Source of the DNA: Fragum whitleyi
Lineage: Eukaryota > Mollusca > Bivalvia > Cardiida > Cardiidae
Reading direction: 5' to 3'
Assembly: GCA_948146395.1 (NCBI GenBank)
Contig: OX411557.1
Location: forward strand, 30,499,577 to 30,563,576
Length of the DNA: 64,000 nucleotides
A model generated the notes under the pieces. That model did no database searches. It was not told the DNA's origin and saw nothing but the letters and a program-made list of their open reading frames with translations. Below, in pieces: positions 13,912-26,000 of this stretch (positions are counted from its first letter, which is position 1; every line of letters starts with the position of its first letter). The position numbers were made by a program, and so were the translations under genes.

Positions 13912-15039
13912 AGTTTTTGCCATTTTTCTGTTCATTACACCATTCCTTATATGCAGGCAGACGGAAACGCCAAATGATTTAAGTTAAATCAATAAAATCA
14001 GCCAATTTTGTTAATTTACGCTAAACGTAGATTTCACGTGATGTTTTTACAACAGAAATCTTTCAAATAATCTTACCTATGGAGACCAAAAGGAACCATA
14101 CGTATTTCCACTATATTTTGATGGGTATTTTTTATTTATTTTGCAAATATCAATCAAAAGTCAAAGTTAATAATATAGTTTTGATATTCATCTTCCTCTT
14201 TAAAGGGAAATTTAATGGTCCCGACGCACAGGTAACAGGTAAAAATTAATTCAACAACTTGAAATGTTCAGACATAGTATTAACATGGTCACCATATGTT
14301 ATGAAGCGGTCTACTTTTTTTATGAATGAAATATCATTTGGCGTGGGAATAGTAAATGTAAACAAACTCTATGTCTGCCATTTGCAAATTATTTTTCTGG
14401 AGTTGGTCATTTTCCAGATGCAAAATGTGAGTTATGTGAAATGTTTATATAAAATTTAAGCCTCCTTCATTGTTCTTTAGCTTTTCCTCTACATGTAGAC
14501 ATTTCTTGTTTTATCTATTGTGCAACTGAATCTTTAGTTGAACGCAAATAGAAAATGTTGTAAATGTGTCATATTTTCATGCTTTAAAGACGCTTTTTGA
14601 TATTTTTTTTCTACATATCCAAACTATTTTGCATTCTTTAGTAATATTTTAAAGCTACTATATCAGTTTTGGTCCAATAGATTACTTTGTATGAGTTTTT
14701 AATTTCATGTCCATTGACTCAGTTTCTGTGAATTCAAATCGCGGTAAACCCTTAAACGGAACAGCGACTTGCCCAGCCAAAACTAGTTATGATTTGCATA
14801 GGGGTCGATTGAAAAGTGTATGATTTTAAGTGAGTCGTTTTGTTATGAAATCGGGTATTTTTATAAAATTAATTTTGTCGAAGATCTTTTTATTCTCAAT
14901 AAAAGTTTTATAAATAGCTCTCTTCGTCTTCACTGACCAATGAAACGCTTCAAAATTCAGGTTATTCATTGAAATCGTGTTTTGTTCCAACAATTTCAAT
15001 GTCAAATTATTTCAATGTAGTTACGGAGTTTTTCTTTGT

Positions 15040-15168
15040 GATTTTAGAACGTTTTGTAGTGGATTGACTTGGTATTTGGAAACAATGAATGAAGCGCTGA
15101 TTAAGTGGTTTAGAATGGTTTAATCGGAATGCATGTAAATTTCTCGATGTTACTTTTATCAATGTCCG
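15040..15168. mobile_element. Tc1/mariner-like MITE, right-end fragment
   Basis: GGAAACAATGAATGAAGCGCTG, AGAATGGTTTAATCGGAATGC and AAATTTCTCGATGTTAC match the right end of the family. Confidence 0.5.
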
Positions 15169-15310
15169 AAGTGTATATTGCCCCTAATAACGTTAGAATA
15201 TTCCATTCCCGATAATTTTGAGCGCATGCATATGCCGTGCAATACCAATTGGAACTTACATGAATCGCATTTTTATTTAACAAAACCAAAGAAATAAATG
15301 TCAGGTTATT

Positions 15311-16462
15311 AGTCCCCCACCGGTTACCGGTTGGGGGACTATAGGTTTGCTCGATTCCGTCTGTCCGTCCGTCCGTCTGTCCGTCCGTCCGTCGGTCCGT
15401 CTGTCCGTCACACTTTTGTCCGGGCTATATCTTCTAAACCATATGTGCTAGCGTCTTCAAACTTGGTACACTTATAGATGTGGAGAAGCGTCATGTTTAA
15501 GAACCGTTACTCTGCCACGCCCACTTTTTGAGTTATTGCCCTTTGTTGTTTTTACCCTTACATTTTTGTCCGGATCATATCTCCTAAACCATTAGTGCTA
15601 GCAACTTCAAACTTTGTACACTGATAGTTCTTATCGAGGACAAGTGTCATGTACAAGAACTGTTACTCTGCCATGTCCACTTTTTGAGTTAATGCCCTTT
15701 GTTGTTTTTAATTGTACATTCTTGTCCGGATCATATCTCCTAAACTATAAGTGCTAGCAACTTTAAACTTTGTACACGTATAGATCTCATTGAGGACAAG
15801 TGTCATGTACAAGAACTGTTACTCTGCCAAACCCACTTTTTGATTTATTGCCCTTTGTTGTTTTTATCAATGTTGTTTTTATCTTTCCTTTTTTAATCGG
15901 AACATCTTCTAAACCACAAGTGCTAGAAACTTCAAACTTGCTACACTTATAGATATCATTGAGGACAAGTGTCATGTACAAGAACTGTCACTTTGCCATG
16001 TCATTTTTTTGAGTTATTGCCCTTTGTTGTTTCTATCCTTACATTTTTGTCCCGTACTTATCTCCTAAACCATTAGCCCTAGCAACTTCAAACTTTGTAC
16101 ACTGGTAGATCTCATTGAGAAAAAGTGTAATGCACAAGAACTGTTACTCTGCCAACCCTCTTATTGAGTTATTGCCCTTTCTTGTTTTTACCTTTACATT
16201 TTTGTCCGGAACATATCTTCTAGACCATAAGTGCTAGAAACTTCAAACTTGGTACACTTATAGATCTCATTGAGGACAAGTGGCATGTACAAGAATCATT
16301 CTTCTCCGCCCACTTTTGATTTTTTGCCATTGGTTGTTTTTACTCTTATATTTTTGTTTGGGACATTTTGTTCAAAACCTAATGTGCTTTGTATACAGTT
16401 ATAGATCTAGTAAGTAGGAGATATATTATAAGAAAGGATTTTTTGTTATCCGGTGGGGGACT
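15311..16462. mobile_element. Pearl-like element with (GTCCGTCC)n and about seven ~155 bp tandem units
   Basis: The element begins AGTCCCCCACCGGT and ends CCGGTGGGGGACT, giving inverted ends of about 14 bp; the left end is itself a palindrome (15311-15340). A GTCCGTCC microsatellite (15360-15408) precedes repeats starting at about 15409, 15562, 15715, 15885, 16040, 16195 and 16348. Each holds TTTTGTCCGG.CATATCT, AACTTCAAACTT and TTATTGCCCTTTGTTG. It ends about 200 bases before the LHFPL6-like start codon. Confidence 0.75.
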
Positions 16463-16662
16463 CCTGTATTGCATCGCAATATAACATGCACTTGTTTAAA
16501 CCGAGCTATTTGCTTAACGCCAAGCATGCATGAGATATAAAGCTTTTCTCGTCTTTCAGTGATGGGCAAACCTTCAGCATGACGTTTACTAGTAGACGAG
16601 AACTGTTATTCTGTATCCAATACCGTTAGTGTACGGGTGTGAAGTGAGTCAAATCCCAGACA

Positions 16663-17068
16663 ATGTCGGGGGTGTCGGGCGTTGGGGTATTCTGGGCGTT
16701 CACGTCCTTTTTGGGCTCCGTCGCCGCGAGTGTTGGATTCTACATGCCATATTGGATTTCTGGTGAGATGATATTCTACGAACATGGACACTCAAAAGAT
16801 CGAATCCCGGTCCATTTCGGTGTGTTTCGGCGGTGTAATTATCCCAGTGTAAATAGTGACGGTAAATTGACGATGGTTATGGAATGTGGACGTTACATGA
16901 CGTTTACGGATATACCCAGTATATCGTGGCAAATAACCACATTGACCATTGGTGTGGGGTGTGGACTTAGTCTTTTGGTCGGACTTTTGGCCATGTTTGG
17001 ACTCTGTGTTCGTGGAGTTATAATACCAACGGTGGCCAGAACGGCAGGGATTATACAAATGTGCTCAG
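16663..17068 (+). CDS. LHFPL6: LHFPL6-like coding exon 1
   Basis: Encodes residues 1-135 plus the first base of Gly136: membrane segments 1 and 2, the large extracellular loop and the start of segment 3. The donor is CAG|GTAACT at 17068/17069. The frame stays open to 17166 as read-through, but that tail (NLPFCTYCKN...) has no family similarity and is intronic. Confidence 0.93.
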
Positions 17069-20000
17069 GTAACTTGCCTTTTTGTACTTATTGTAAAAAT
17101 GTGTTTAAAAAAGAAAAAAATGATGTTTCCATTTTGAGTGACCAAAATTTCGTATCTACAGTTTGATACAGTTAAGATCTTCGTGGAATTGACTGGCATT
17201 CCAATCAAAATCATTCTAAATCGCCAAACACTCACTCAAACATTTAAAAACACTCTAAAATCACTGCAAGTGATAAGATCAACAATCGCATTTTAAAAAA
17301 AAATCGGTACAAAAAACCCACGAGTTCACTGATATAATTGAAATTTAAGAGTTTTATAAGTTCAAATTTTATCAAAGGGAGTTAACATATATCACTTATT
17401 TTGTTCATCTTGAACCAAATTAGCGATATTGGATTACTTACATTTAATTTCACTCAAAAGTCGCTCCACTCATTCATTCAATTTCATTCCAAAAATGATT
17501 CCAAAATCATTCATCTCGTCAATTACACGATGTTCTTAACTGTAAAAGCTATAGATACCTCCGATTTTTGGTTTTTCAAAGACGATATGTTTTGTTTGCA
17601 TTGAGGTATGAATCTAAAGCCCTAATTGCAATGTACATGTCAGATGAACAACGGAGTTTATTTTCTCAATCAGATATAGGTTATACGGTTCTCTTCATTT
17701 CTTATTATTCGATATCACCAATAAATAGACAAATAATACCTGTTTTGAATTAATTTTACTGAAAAAAATATTTGCCTTCAAAAAACAACAACAACAAAAA
17801 ACAACAACAAAAAAAAACCACATTTTCCCTGAAAATTAGTGTAATAAATTTTAACCTATCACAGCGCCTGATAAGACATTGTTCAATGTCAAACACGAAT
17901 ATCATACTAGCACAACAGGTTAAGTTAAAATAACCTAATTTTAGTTTCGCCGATCAAAATGATTCTACTGTCCCAAAAAGTTTTCATACCTCTATGAATA
18001 AAAGGTATGAATTTAGAATGATTAAGGAATGAAATTGAATGAATGTGTGGAGCGAGTTTTGAGTGAATCTAATGGGAGGTAATCCCATATCTCAAATTTT
18101 GTTCAGGATGAACAAAATTTGCAATATTGATTACCTCCCTTTAATGAAAATGCAATAAAAGTTTTATAAATAGCTTCCTACTTCTTCAAGAACCTAATAA
18201 GAGACGTAAACGATTTGAATTATGTCAGTGAATTCGCGACTTTTCCCTATCAATATTAATTTTTGAATGACGTTGCTGATTCTTTATTTTTCAATGGGTT
18301 TGGTCGTTTTTGAATGGTTTGAGTGAGTGATTGGAATAAATGAATTGAGCGCTGAGTGAGCGATTTAGAATGGTTTTGATTGAAGTGAATGTCAATTTCA
18401 CGATGTAACTAACTGTATTTCATATGCTTTCGGTGAAAAAGATTCAGTCAAAAAGGTCTTACAATCTGTAATATAAGGTATGAAAACAAAAATATTCTCT
18501 TTTTGTTATTGTATAGATGATCGTAATAGTATAATAAAAGGTAAACGTAAAAACAATTTAGCAGACGGTGGCTTATCAGCAATCCGCTTATCAGATTTAT
18601 ACGAGGTCTGGTATTTGATGAAAAACGCACCTGGAAAAACATTTAAAAAAAAGTGCGCAACCGATCCTAATTTTGTTAATTACTCATATATGTAAACACA
18701 ATTTACAATTTCAAGAAAATAGGTCTATTGTTCGAAAGAGATACCTTCCGACAAACTTGAAATTTGCATGAAAATGTTCGAAAAAGCCATTAGAAACAAG
18801 ATTAGTTGAAATAAAGTAAATATTAAGAGTGAACAAAGTTTAAGTTAAACATTCCGAAGTGCATCAGGTGTCTTACATCTTAACATTCAAAGATAGTCTA
18901 ATAAAATTAAGAATTACAAAAAGTTAGATATGGAATCAGATGTCTTTTAACCTATATTTTCAAAGAAAGTCTTATCTTTTGAAACGGAAATTGGAATAAA
19001 AGTAAGAACCAAAAAAGTCAAACGGGTTTATTTTTTGCTGTCCTTAGTGCATCAGGCATTTTTGTCTCAAAATTCAAAGAACGTCTTATCTTTTAAAACG
19101 GAAATAAATCTTGAATTTGAAAATTAACCAAGTAAAAGATGCACTGGGAGATAATAGAAGTTGTGTTTATCTCGAATTTCATTTTTAAACGTTGAAAAAA
19201 CTCCCCTTTTTATTCTTAAACAGATTATTTTTCATGGTGAGCTAAATGCAGTTAATTACATTCTGAAATTGACATTTACCTCAATAAAAACCATTCGAAA
19301 TCGCACACTCAGCGCGCCATGCATTCATTCCAAACACTCACTCATACCATCCAAAAACGCTTCCACTACAATCAAAATAGAAATGACCAGGAAAATTCAC
19401 TGACATTTCACTGATATATTTGAAACAAAATGAGCGATATCGGATTACCTCCCCCTTATTCCACTGAAAACTTGTCCATTGCACTCGTTCAATTTGTTTC
19501 CAAAATCATTCACCATTTTAATTTCACGATGTTTTTAACTGTAGTTCTGGAAAATAGCGTTTAACGTCTGCGAACTTTTAAATGAATCGTTGTTCAGTGT
19601 TTACTCTGCTAAAAGCGGTTGGTGTAGGACTTTTACATTTATTTATTCATTGATTTGTATTTTATTTTGCAATTTTCAAAAGAATGGTATAGGAAAAATA
19701 ATAAAAGGAGTCAGAATGGTTTAAATTTAACCACCCCTGTTGAATAAGCCGTCTTACATTTTTATCTCACCTCAGCAAGAGGTGCTCAAATTGAGCGTTT
19801 GTTGTTGTTGTCTGGATGTCCGTCCTAAGTCGTGCGTCGTCTGTGATCAACATTTACCTTGTTTGCACTACAAAGTCCACAATTTTTGTCTTATCAACCT
19901 GAAAATTTTGAGAAGGAGTGTCTTGGAAGAAATCTTGGACGAGTTTAAAATTGTGTCAACTGTGGTCAAAAACTAGGTCACTTAGTCAAATCATAGAAAA

Positions 20001-23000
20001 ACCCTGAATGCACTCGAAAGAACACATTTTTGCCTTATCAGCTTGAAAATTGGTTAGAATGATTGTTTTGGTGAAATCTTAGACAAGTTGAAAATGGATC
20101 AACTGAGGTCAATGTCTAGTTAATGAGGCAAATCGTTGAAAAACCTTGAAAGCAGTCTAGAGGCAACATTTGTGTCCAATCAACCTGAAAATAAGTCAGA
20201 GTGATTGTCTTGATAATATCCCGAACAAGTTGGAAATAGGTCACATAAGGCAAAATTAGGTCACCGGGACAAGTCTTTGTATGCTCTTTGGAGGCCACAT
20301 CTATAGCCCAATCAACCCGAAAATAGGCGAAAAGAGATATTCTTTTTGTGTAGAACCAACAGCATTGTTTTAAAATTTGTTATGATTCTTATCATCCTTT
20401 CAAAGTCTGTTTTAAACAATTTTTAGACAGTTGACTAAGGCGATCGATTAAGGGCCATTATGGCCCCCGTTTTTCTTGTAAATTCAAAGATTGGACCAAA
20501 TATCAGAATTTAAAAAGATAAAAAAAAAAGGGGCTTATGCTTAATTGTCCGTATGGAATCACGCGTACCACATCTCGAACTCCAAGGAAATTCTTTTCTT
20601 CTCAAAATTCAAAGAACGTCTAATCTTTTAAAACGGAAATAAACTCTCATGTATTTGAAATGAAACCAAGTATAACATGCGCTGAGAGATAATAGTTGTA
20701 TTTTATCTCAAATTCAATTTCTTCACGTTGAGAAAACTCTCCATTTTTATTCAAACATGCTTTTTATTGAAGACAGGCTTGCCTGTCTTTCAATATAGGG
20801 ATCGTCGCCATCGGATTCTGATAACAAACCTTCATGTGTCATTACGCTCGAAAAAGTAGACCCATTCATAAAAATAAACGCGGCAAAAATAATCAATGGT
20901 ATAGTAATATACCGTAAAATTTTGGTGCTGACCTAAATTCTGGCCGGGACCTCAGGGGAGTGAACACGTGTTCTATGCAGAAGTCGCCTGCAGAAACGTG
21001 TTTTGGCTTTCGAAAGTGGTGCTGTTTTATGGCGTTTTTGGTTGCAATCTTTTGCATTTGCTCCAAATATTCAATTGCATCCTACAACTGTATTTATGCA
21101 TTGACAAGCTATTTTCAGTTCCCCATTTTAGACTCGCTATTTCTCGTTAAATTGTGCGTTTGTGTGTCCTTAAGGTTGCTTTATTTATCCGTCTCCCGGG
21201 CCTGTCGATGTGTAAATGGATAAATACTAAAATAGCACAAGGCTATTTGATTTAACTCGTAAACCCTCGGAATTTCCTAGGTTTGAATTTTTACTTGGAT
21301 ATACTGAGAAACCATTTCGATGGCTTTTCAAATTACTTTATTATTAAGACTGTTTTGTCTATCCATATTGTACGGCATTCGGAGTATCACTCGGCCATTT
21401 CCGTAAACTACAAAAGATCGTGATCGTAGTAATCACTCGGCAATCTTCGGGCGATCTCCGATGTCTCCGATCTTTATCTAAATGTAGGTTACGGAATCGG
21501 CCGAGTTGAGACGAATGCCTGAGATTGGCCGAGTGGTGTTCCGAATGGCCTGTACAGTTGTACCACGCATGCGCGACCCCGGTTTTGAGTTTCCGCTTTT
21601 GTTTTCGACAATTTTCTGACAATAACAAAAACTGTTTTAGAAACTGGAATGGATTTAGTTGTAACATTCTGGAGTGGACTTTGAAAGAATTCTACTCAAG
21701 ATGATAAATGCTGTAGCTCGGGAGTTCATTTTACGATCTTTCATTTTGACAGTTTTGTCAAAATTAATAGTTCACCGGATAGTTCAATCTGAACCTTGAT
21801 CTAGAAAAGCAGTCCCGTAGAAAAGGCCTGAAAGGTTGGTTGTCTTAACAGGTTTATGTATTATTTTGTAGTTACAATAATTTTCTACTAAGTAAGACCA
21901 TATGCAACACGAATATCCTGAAAAGGAGATCAAAATATCTCAATGGAGAATTAGACATAGAATGTTTCACTTCTTGAAGAACTTAAGTGGTTTTCATAAA
22001 AAAATAAGCTACAGCTATTGTACGGGAAAATGCTTCTTCTTGGTATTGACTTTGACTAGTAAAAGAATGAGAATATTGGTATTACTTTCATTGCTTATTT
22101 TATGTGGAGATATTTAGTCAAATCCTGGACCAGATAATAAATGTAAAAGAAATTTGAACAAATTTCCAATTTAGGGCAATATTCACCATGGCAATGAAAT
22201 GTTCAGCTCTTCATCAAGGGGTAAGCAATGTGTGTCATGTGGATTAACATTTTTATACGCCCGAAGGGTCGTATTATGTTATCGTCTGCATCGTCTGTCT
22301 GTCTGTCCGTTAGCAAATTTGTGTCCGGTCCATAACTTTCAAACTATAAGCCTATGGTCTTGAAACTTCACAGGTGTATAGATCTCATAGCTAGGGTGTG
22401 CAGAGCGCAAGAACCACAACTCTACCATTTGTAATATTTGAGTTATTGCCCTTTGTTTGATTCAGTTAGCAAATTCGTGTCCAGTCCATAACTTTGAAAC
22501 TATAAGGCCTATGGTCTTGAAACTTCACAGGTGTATAGATCTCATAGCTTGGGTGTGCAGAGCGCAAGATCACAACTCTACCATTTGTAATATTTGAGTC
22601 ATTGCCCTTTGTTTGATTTAGTAAGCAAATTCATGTCTGGTCCATTACTTTGAAACTATAAAGCCTATGGTCTTGAAACTTCACAGGTGTAGAGATCTCA
22701 TAGCTAGGATGTGCAGAGCGCAATAACGCTAAATCTACCATTTATAATTTTTGAGTTTTTGCCCTTTGTTTGATTCAGTTTCCAAATTCGTGTTGGGTCC
22801 ATAACTTTCGAAATACATGGACTATGATGTTGAAACTTCACATGTTTGTATAAATACAATATACTATAGTGTTTGCTAGAAAATACATCCTCAGGATCAA
22901 TAAAAAGTTCATAACATCACCCATTTATTTCGGCGCTTCGGTCGTATAATGCCACGCCAAGCGTTGCTATTTTTATTTAAGATTTTTACACATCCACTGA

Positions 23001-26000
23001 ATGAGTTCGCCTGGAAAAAGTCAGATTTGGATCATATTTTGATTGCTGGGGATAATCTATACAATTTTATAATACAGGGTTGCAATAATTCATATGAAGT
23101 TTTAGAATTCAGGACTTGCCACGATATATCTGGTGGTTAAATGAATGTTTTTCATTTAGGATATTGAAAACGAACACTGGGGGATGAATAGCAATTATGC
23201 AGTTACCCACTTGTTAAGTTTGAATTGGCTAGAGGGATAAGTTTATCTGGAAGTAATGAGTCTTCAAAGTATAGCATATTCATGCAAGTAATGGAAGTGT
23301 AGTTTCCATATGTAACCATCAGTGATTGTTTTGAATTTTTGATTCCCACTCAAGAGATCTTCTCAAAACGCCACAATTTTCATTCCAATTGTTAACACTC
23401 AGTCCTGTCTTCAATTAAGGCCTTTCAGGCCTTTGATTTAACATGCTGAGCTCAATATTTCTGGATAATGTAAAAAGCTTTTAACTTCTGTGATCTTTTG
23501 ATTAAATTGTTGTTAAGAGCTTCTGTGATAAAAGCGATTGTTGTAGTTTTTGATGATAATTATTATTAAACCGTTTTTTTCGGTATTTTAGACTGGTCCA
23601 TATTGAAACAGATAGCGCACAACTACAGTAAAGAACATCACGAAATTGACAAAATGAATGATTTTTGAATGATTTATGAATGAAATTGAATGAGTGTGTG
23701 GAGCGATTTTGAGTGAAATTATAGGGAGATAATCCAATATCGTAACATTTGCTACCTCCCTTTAATAAAATATACGTACTTTTCTGTTTGTGCGTCTTCA
23801 TGAACCAAACAGACTCTTCAAATGCCACACCGGCCAATAAAATCGTAGAATGATTTGATTAATTGAAATTAATTAGTAATCGTATTGAACGATTTTGAAA
23901 TGTCTTCTGGGGATTTTTGGAATGATGGTATTGAGCACTGAGTGATTGATTTAGAATGATTTTGATCAGAATGGATGTCAATTTTACGATGCTGTTAAAT
24001 GTATGAAGAATCAATGCAATTTGAAAATAAATCATTACGTCTTATATGGTAGAGATTTTTGAGAAAAGGGATAAAAGATGGTTGTTACCTAATTGCATTG
24101 TTCAAGGCGTTTTTACGATATTTTAGCCCCGATAAATAAAGAAAAAGTCGGAAAAATAATTGGAAAATGATAATATATACAAACGTTTTGCGATTAATAT
24201 TCAGCCGTAATCTTGGTAACAGATTATTTGGCGAGAAATATATCTGTAAATTCCCAACGCTTCAAAATTCCTTCTAATTTGACAGGCGGGGGTTGTTAAG
24301 TTGTTATTAATCGATAAATCATAGTTCGTTAGTTATAATGATGGATTCGCCCGTATTGCACGGATGAGAACAAAAATTAATTGCGTACAATGGTGTATTT
24401 CATATTTAAACAATTCCAAGCGTTTTTCCAACATGAGTATGTATACAAGACTAGATTCAGCGCTTAAGACTTTTCCCCCTTTTTTTCAGTAATTCTTTAA
24501 GTCAGCCTTTATTTTAAGGATGATGGAAACATTTTTAAACATTTGCGAACGTTTTCAATGACGAACACACCACTTTGTTTCAATTAGTGACACGTTGTTT
24601 TAATTCTTTTGTTTGTATTTCTATTTGTGTCATCTTTCGTCTAAATGCCTGTTAGTCATAGTGATTAATGCACCGGCTATCGATTTTCTTCGAATCGCCA
24701 CATTTAGTTTCCCATGCACGTGCCATCTGCCGCAGTTAGTCACTGATGAAAGACGCGACAGATTGAAAACAAGAGACCGAAATAAACCGTATTCATGATG
24801 TATCGATTAGTCATGGATTATTTTCTGTGAATTATTCCAAACAAGGAAATATAATTGCATAGTTGCACAACGCATTAAAACAGCTTTATGTAATTCGATC
24901 ATTTTAGTTTATATTGGTTCGTTTGTATATTTTCAAAACTTTCAAGCTGTGTCACGAGAGATTGGTATTACAAAAAACGATTTGTATTCTTATAATGAAA
25001 AGAAAGAACACGCACTTTTTTCTATTCGAAAATCCTATTATTCTCATGAGCTGAATAATTTTGGTCGTTGATTTGTGTATTACTGTTCAAACATCGAGAA
25101 ATTGACATGATGAATGATTTTGGAATGATTTCGGAATGAAAGTTAACGAGTTCGATAAGTGAGTTTAGAATGATTTTAAAAAGAAGGTGAACCATGATGC
25201 TGATTTCGTCCAATTGAACGAAATTAGCGATGACTTCTTACCTCCCTTTAATAGAATCTACGTACGTTTCTGATTTTGCTTCTTTACGGACAGATCTGAC
25301 GCCTACGTATATATCAAACCAGTCAATAAAATCATGCGATTGTTTGATTGATTTGACTGTCAATTATAGTGAACAGTTTCGAAGCGTTTTCGAACCATTT
25401 CGAAGCGTTTTTGATAAATTGGTTTGCTTGTTTGTTTAAATGGTTTTAACGCCGCTTTCAAAAATCTTTCAGTTATATCGCGGCGGCTACAATACCTAAC
25501 AAAGGATTCCTGGTATATCTCTCACCAGTACAACTATCACATCCTTTCTTAGCCTTCAGCTGCTATCTCACATAGGTTACGATTATCAACCCATTAGATA
25601 TAGTTTTTTCATAACTTCCAATTTACTAGTTGTTACAGGAGATAGTGATATGATACTGGGCGAAACTACTGCTGAGGTCTGCCTGGTTCTTTGAAGTGTT
25701 CGATGTAAAGCATCGACGCAGGGGACGCGGTTCAATGTCTCATTCCAAAAGATTATCATTTTGTTAGTTCACTTGCCGGGGAACTCAACCTGTGATATCT
25801 AACTCCGTGATTTAGAGTCCGTTGGCTTACCGACTAAGCTACACTGTAGCGGGGTTTGCGTTGTCAAAATGTTTCTAAACATTAGTTGGTGGCCAAGCAT
25901 TATTTTTCTTTCACAAAACAATACGATCTGTACAATATCGAATGGTCTCGAAAACCCCTTTTTATGAGAAACATATTTTAATCAAACAACCCTACGACAA

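Noticed and set aside
15409..16440. CRISPR-like array
   Set aside because: The ~155-bp units are diverged along their whole length, with no short identical repeats and unique spacers, and this is animal DNA.
17069..17166. Read-through of LHFPL6-like exon 1 as an alternative C-terminus
   Set aside because: A strong donor at 17069 and perfect phase to exon 2 make intron retention the weaker reading; the tail has no family match.
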